In this document: positions 60,408 to 64,000 of the stretch, piece by piece
Layout: each line of letters starts with the position of its first letter
Numbering within the stretch: the stretch's first letter is position 1
Source: Sphagnum compactum
Lineage: Eukaryota > Bryophyta > Sphagnopsida > Sphagnales
Assembly: GCA_965153455.1 (NCBI GenBank)
Contig: OZ234498.1
Span: forward strand, 18,972,001-19,036,000
Reading direction: 5' to 3'
DNA length: 64,000 nt
Position numbers and translations under genes: made by a program
The notes under the pieces: generated by a model
Database searches by the model: none
What the model was told of the DNA's origin: nothing
The model's input: the letters and a program-made list of their open reading frames with translations, nothing else

Positions 60408-60575
60408 ATGGGTGATGGCTCACTGGTATAGCCCTGCTGACCCAGCCTGGGACCCTCAATAGGGAGTTTCTGGGTTCAAACCCAGTAGTGTGCAAGTGAA
60501 AGACCTGCCGGCTCTCTGCCTTTGAGCTTGGCTTGACAACGGCTTGTCAGGTCGGACTGCAGTTGCGTTTCAGGA
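60408..60575 (+). mobile_element. Probable tRNA-derived SINE
   Basis: TGGCTCACTGG at 60416-60426 fits the polymerase III A box, and GGTTCAAACCC at 60473-60483 fits the B box, 46 bases apart. The following 90 bases (CCTGCCGGCTCTCTGCC...) form a unique body that ends before an A-rich stretch (GGAAAAAACACAATTC). No tRNA cloverleaf can be completed and no clear target duplication is seen, so this is an old SINE or a SINE-like fragment rather than a tRNA gene. Confidence 0.5.
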
Positions 60576-60599
60576 AAAAACACAATTCTTTTTAATAAA

Positions 60600-63500
60600 A
60601 ACCTCCAAAACCCATGTAAATGGCCATATTAAGCTGCAAAATTCTGTAGATTTGGACTCGGGGACCCTGATTTAGTCTGTGAAGATGACATTAATAAATA
60701 TTTGCAAAATTTATAAGGAATCTTAATAAGTTTTTGGGTTTTATGTTATCACCATGATTCCAATGTGGGGGTCATTTCGCTCTTGGCGTCCTTCCCAAAC
60801 TTGATTTTTTTTTGTGTAGGTTAAAGCCCCAGTATAAAGGAATTCCCAAAATAAAGGACCCCAAGGGAGTTTCATATGTTTTAGGAACTAATTTAGTGGA
60901 TTATCGTCACTTTGGGTACAACAGGCGAATTCTTCTTTTTTAAAGCACTGCTGTCGTGTAGCCAAAGCTGGCTACATCCCCTGGTCTGGACCCCAATTCG
61001 TTCATGTGTTTTTTTATTTGGTGAATTTGGCAATGTAGCTACTAAAAAAGGGAATTTTTTTAGTTTTTGGTAAAAATTCTTTTTTTTTTCCCCTAAGATT
61101 GGAGAAAATCCGCGAAAATATGAAAAATACAAATAAAATGTGAACATTTTGTCATAATACTCCTTTTTTTAAAAACTTTCGCCCAAAAAGCAGGGTTTTT
61201 GGACTAGGTTCGCCAGATTTATAGCTCCTGCTCCGATCGGTCGCCAAACAGCAGCATAATTTTTAAAAATTATTGTCCTACCTGGCCTATAGCCAAACCT
61301 GGCTACATCCTCATGTGGACGGTTGCCAGTGTGGCTACACCGGAAAAGTGGAAAAAAAGGTTGTAAAAGACAGTAAAAAAACAGGTTTGTAATTCTGCAG
61401 CTGTTTGGCAACCTGCAGGAGCATGGCTCTAAAGTTGGCAAACACAACCCTGTTTTTTGGCGAATTGTTTTTGAGAGAAAAGGAATATTGCGAGAGAGTG
61501 TTCCATACAATTTCATTTTTCGCATTTCAGCCAAATTTCTCACAAAAAATATGGCTGAGGTTCCCTTGTAGTCACTTATGGCCACCAATTGAGATCAATA
61601 GGTCCCGGTCACAGAATAGCATCTAAGAGCATCTCCACCGCACTACACAATACATCCATTTAACCATAACCTGGTAATGCCAAGGAAGAAAGTGCTGGGG
61701 TTGGTCCAATAATGACTCCTTAGTATTCTGGTCACCAAGCACTTCACTATAGTTCTTGTGGGGCTTTTGTTTTCATTTTTTGTTCAAATGCTCGATTGTT
61801 TGCTTGTTTTTTGTTTTTTCATTTTTGTTTACATCTTCATCTTTGGATATTTCTGTACATTTGTTTCTAGTTCTATTTCTTTGGTGTCCACTTCTTCTTA
61901 GTCTTTTCTTTTTCTTCCAAGATCAAGGTTTTTTTCCCCCTAATCTATCAGGTCGAAATGTTGGCAACAGAGGTAAAAAATTTGCACCAAAACAAAATCT
62001 ATTTGGTCCAATTTGCACTAAAACAATTTAAAACGTCAATTTTTTTTGTTATATTTGGATTCGCCAAGTTGCAAAAATTTGCCACAAAACAATGTTGTCC
62101 TCGACTGCTTTATGCTTCTTCTTCGTCTTTCTTCTCTTTTTTTTCTTTTGATTTTGTTTTTGGGTCGTTTTTTTACTCCTTTTTCAAATCTACTTCTTCT
62201 TTTGCATTGAATTCCTCTTGTTTGTCCACTTCTTTTTCTTCTTTATCCATTTTTCTTTTCTTTGGTATATATATATTTTCAAATCCCTTTTTTTTTTCTT
62301 GAGATTCCTTTGCAGCTATTGGACAAGCGATCTCAGCAACAGCAACAATCGTGAAATGCCCATTGTTTCTGGACAAATTTTTTACAGAAAAGTTTAGCAA
62401 TGTAACAGAGCTTGATGGCATGGTTGAGGTGGGGCATGGCCATCGTAGACCAGTTTAAGTTGAATTGCAATTGACAAATTCTTTGAAATTTTTGATTTTG
62501 CTGGGCAAATTTGACTGTCTGTGGTCGAGATGCTCTAATAAAGTGGGAACCCAAGAGCCACAATAATATCCAGCCATTTATTCACAGTGTTTGAATTTTT
62601 GTCACCAATTTTCGCAATTTGATGAGAAAAAATAAGGAGGGTACTCAAGGCTTCGTACAAAGGGTCTCTTTTGGAAAAAACAACGGCCCAAGTCCCAACT
62701 CCCCACATCATGAGAGAAAAAATTGTGAAATTGTCATATTAAGACAAATAGGCTCCAAGAAGCCCCTCGTTTCTAAAGGGAGAATTCCAACTTTTTTTTA
62801 CATCACTCTTTCACCTCTCGCCAAATTTGGCCAAGTCCTCTTGTGAAAGATCCCTTTGTACCTGTCACCCACCCCCCAACAGTGAGAAAATTCGTCAAAG
62901 AATTAATGTTGTGTCAAACATGTTTTTTTTTTGGGGGCAAATTATGCCAACTTGCTGAGGAAAAACAAGGGGGTGTCCCAACTTTGTTCACTCCCCTCTT
63001 TTACCCCTCACCAAGTTTGGCTAACTCCTCTCGTTGAAGATGGCCAACCCACATATGTCACAAATCTGAAAAACGTTTGTTTTCAAAAAATTTGTGGTTC
63101 CAAAACTTTGGCGATTTCTTGCAATTTTTGGGCGATTTTTGTTCAAATTTACACTAAAAAAAACGAAAATCTCCAATTTTTTCAATTACCGACGTCATGA
63201 AAACTCGCCAAAGAAAATAAAACCAATGATATTACCAATATGGTAGGGGCTGGTTCGCCCAAGGCCAAGATTGTCAAGTCACCTACCTGAGAAATTTGAA
63301 AAAAAAGCATTGAAACTTTGCAGCATTCATGCTTGCAACTGCTATACACCGCTATAGCTGCTTAAGTTATTAATGATGTATGGTACATAAGTAGGTACTA
63401 GGAAGTAGAGACTTCTGACAAAACGAGTTTGTGAACGCTTGCAAGTTGCACTAGGTACTCTTTCTAGGTAAGTTATCTCTTGGTAGCCTTGCAAGTTCCA

Positions 63501-64000
63501 ACGTTAGTGGCGAATTTTCGCAACTTGGCGACAAAAAGAACTTGGAAAAACTTGGAAGTTTTAGTTTTTTCAAGTGCAAATTCGACCAGACAGATTTAGT
63601 TTAGTGCAAAATTTTGACATCTGTCAGCAACATTTCGACCTGAGAAATTTGAATAAAACACCCTGCATAGTAGGCTTGCAACTAGCGTTTTTCTTTTTTT
63701 CCAATTTTGTCATGGAGCTGAGATGGCAATCATTCCTAAGATGATTTAGCCAGATTGGACGCTTCAAAAACTGAAAGCTAAATTTTTGTTGCCTCTTCTA
63801 TATTTTTCGTGACCTACAAGAACTTAGTGTTTGACGATTTTTTATTTTATTTCTGAATTTCGTCGAAATTTTGCCACTTGAATTCAAACCAAAAGAACCC
63901 AAATTTCGCCATTTGGCCAAAAAAATCGCTGCCAACCAATGGTTTAATTTGCCAAGAAGTTTGTGATGTCGGCAAAGTGGCGATGATAGATTTAGTCGAA
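60600..64000. other. Repeat-derived sequence with recurring GCCAAATTTGGCTAA-type motifs
   Basis: No gene. The motif described in the findings occurs near 60,960, 61,291, 62,818 and 63,006. CGCCA, TGGCGA and TTCGCC words are strikingly frequent to the end of the window. Short T-rich frames at 61.7-62.4 kb (both strands) are low-complexity. Confidence 0.5.

Noticed and set aside
60411-60490. A functional tRNA gene
   Set aside because: A and B boxes fit, but acceptor and anticodon stems cannot be formed. A SINE head is the better reading.

Overview
The window looks like intergenic, repeat-filled nuclear DNA from a land plant with a large genome. The grounds are: AT-rich sequence with no intact gene of ordinary size; a Ty3/gypsy chromovirus (integrase carrying a C-terminal chromodomain); decayed Helitron Rep and PIF1-helicase fragments; a broken Myb/SANT-type gene; plant telomere-type TTTAGGG/CCCTAAA words; and spliced-gene signals (GT...AG). 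I cannot name the species. A fern, lycophyte, gymnosperm or similar lineage would fit as well as a repeat-rich angiosperm.

Layout. 1-2.1 kb: a 40/41-bp tandem array and two short exon-like reading frames of unknown identity. 2.1-10.6 kb: AT-rich sequence with microsatellites and old dispersed repeats. 10.6-19.3 kb: three minus-strand Helitron protein fragments. They are the middle of the helicase (10.6-11.4), the C-terminal helicase motifs (15.0-15.4) and Rep (18.3-19.3), and their order does not match one element. Around the middle one lies one member of a diverged inverted repeat (12.4-13.3 against 24.3-25.1). 19.3-27.0 kb: nothing recognisable apart from that repeat. 27.3-28.1 kb: a Myb/SANT-like pseudogene with three in-frame TAG stops. 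28-34.9 kb: AT-rich, with a small MITE-like inverted repeat.

34,991-41,217 is a complete but broken chromovirus: two LTRs, a 5-bp ATGGG target duplication, five 155-bp leader repeats, then gag, protease, RT, RNase H, integrase and chromodomain. The LTRs differ in length because a 37-bp unit is present twice in the left LTR and six times in the right one.

41.36-58.71 kb is a direct duplication of a roughly 4.4-kb non-coding repeat family (copy A, then copy B/C). The second copy was interrupted twice. One insert is a 338-bp non-autonomous Helitron (48,291-48,628), for which empty sites are visible elsewhere in the window. The other is an 8.4-kb element with 37-bp terminal inverted repeats and a 10-bp target duplication (48,671-57,078). 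This large element is the most unusual object here. It carries a three-exon gene with a C2H2 finger and a GRP (AT-hook-like) motif. Upstream of the gene, in what reads as its first intron, is an array of about nine GC-rich hairpins. Downstream are two tandem arrays that share a GCAATACC core in opposite orientations, then a 33-bp array next to the right end.

58.7-64 kb holds a fourth, diverged fragment of the 4.4-kb family, a probable tRNA-derived SINE, and a dispersed GCCAAATTTGGCTAA...GATCGCCA motif.

Nothing in the window appears to be a working protein gene as it stands. In three unrelated broken genes the premature stops are mostly TAG at positions where glutamine (CAG) would fit. This suggests C-to-T decay at CHG sites of silenced, methylated DNA.
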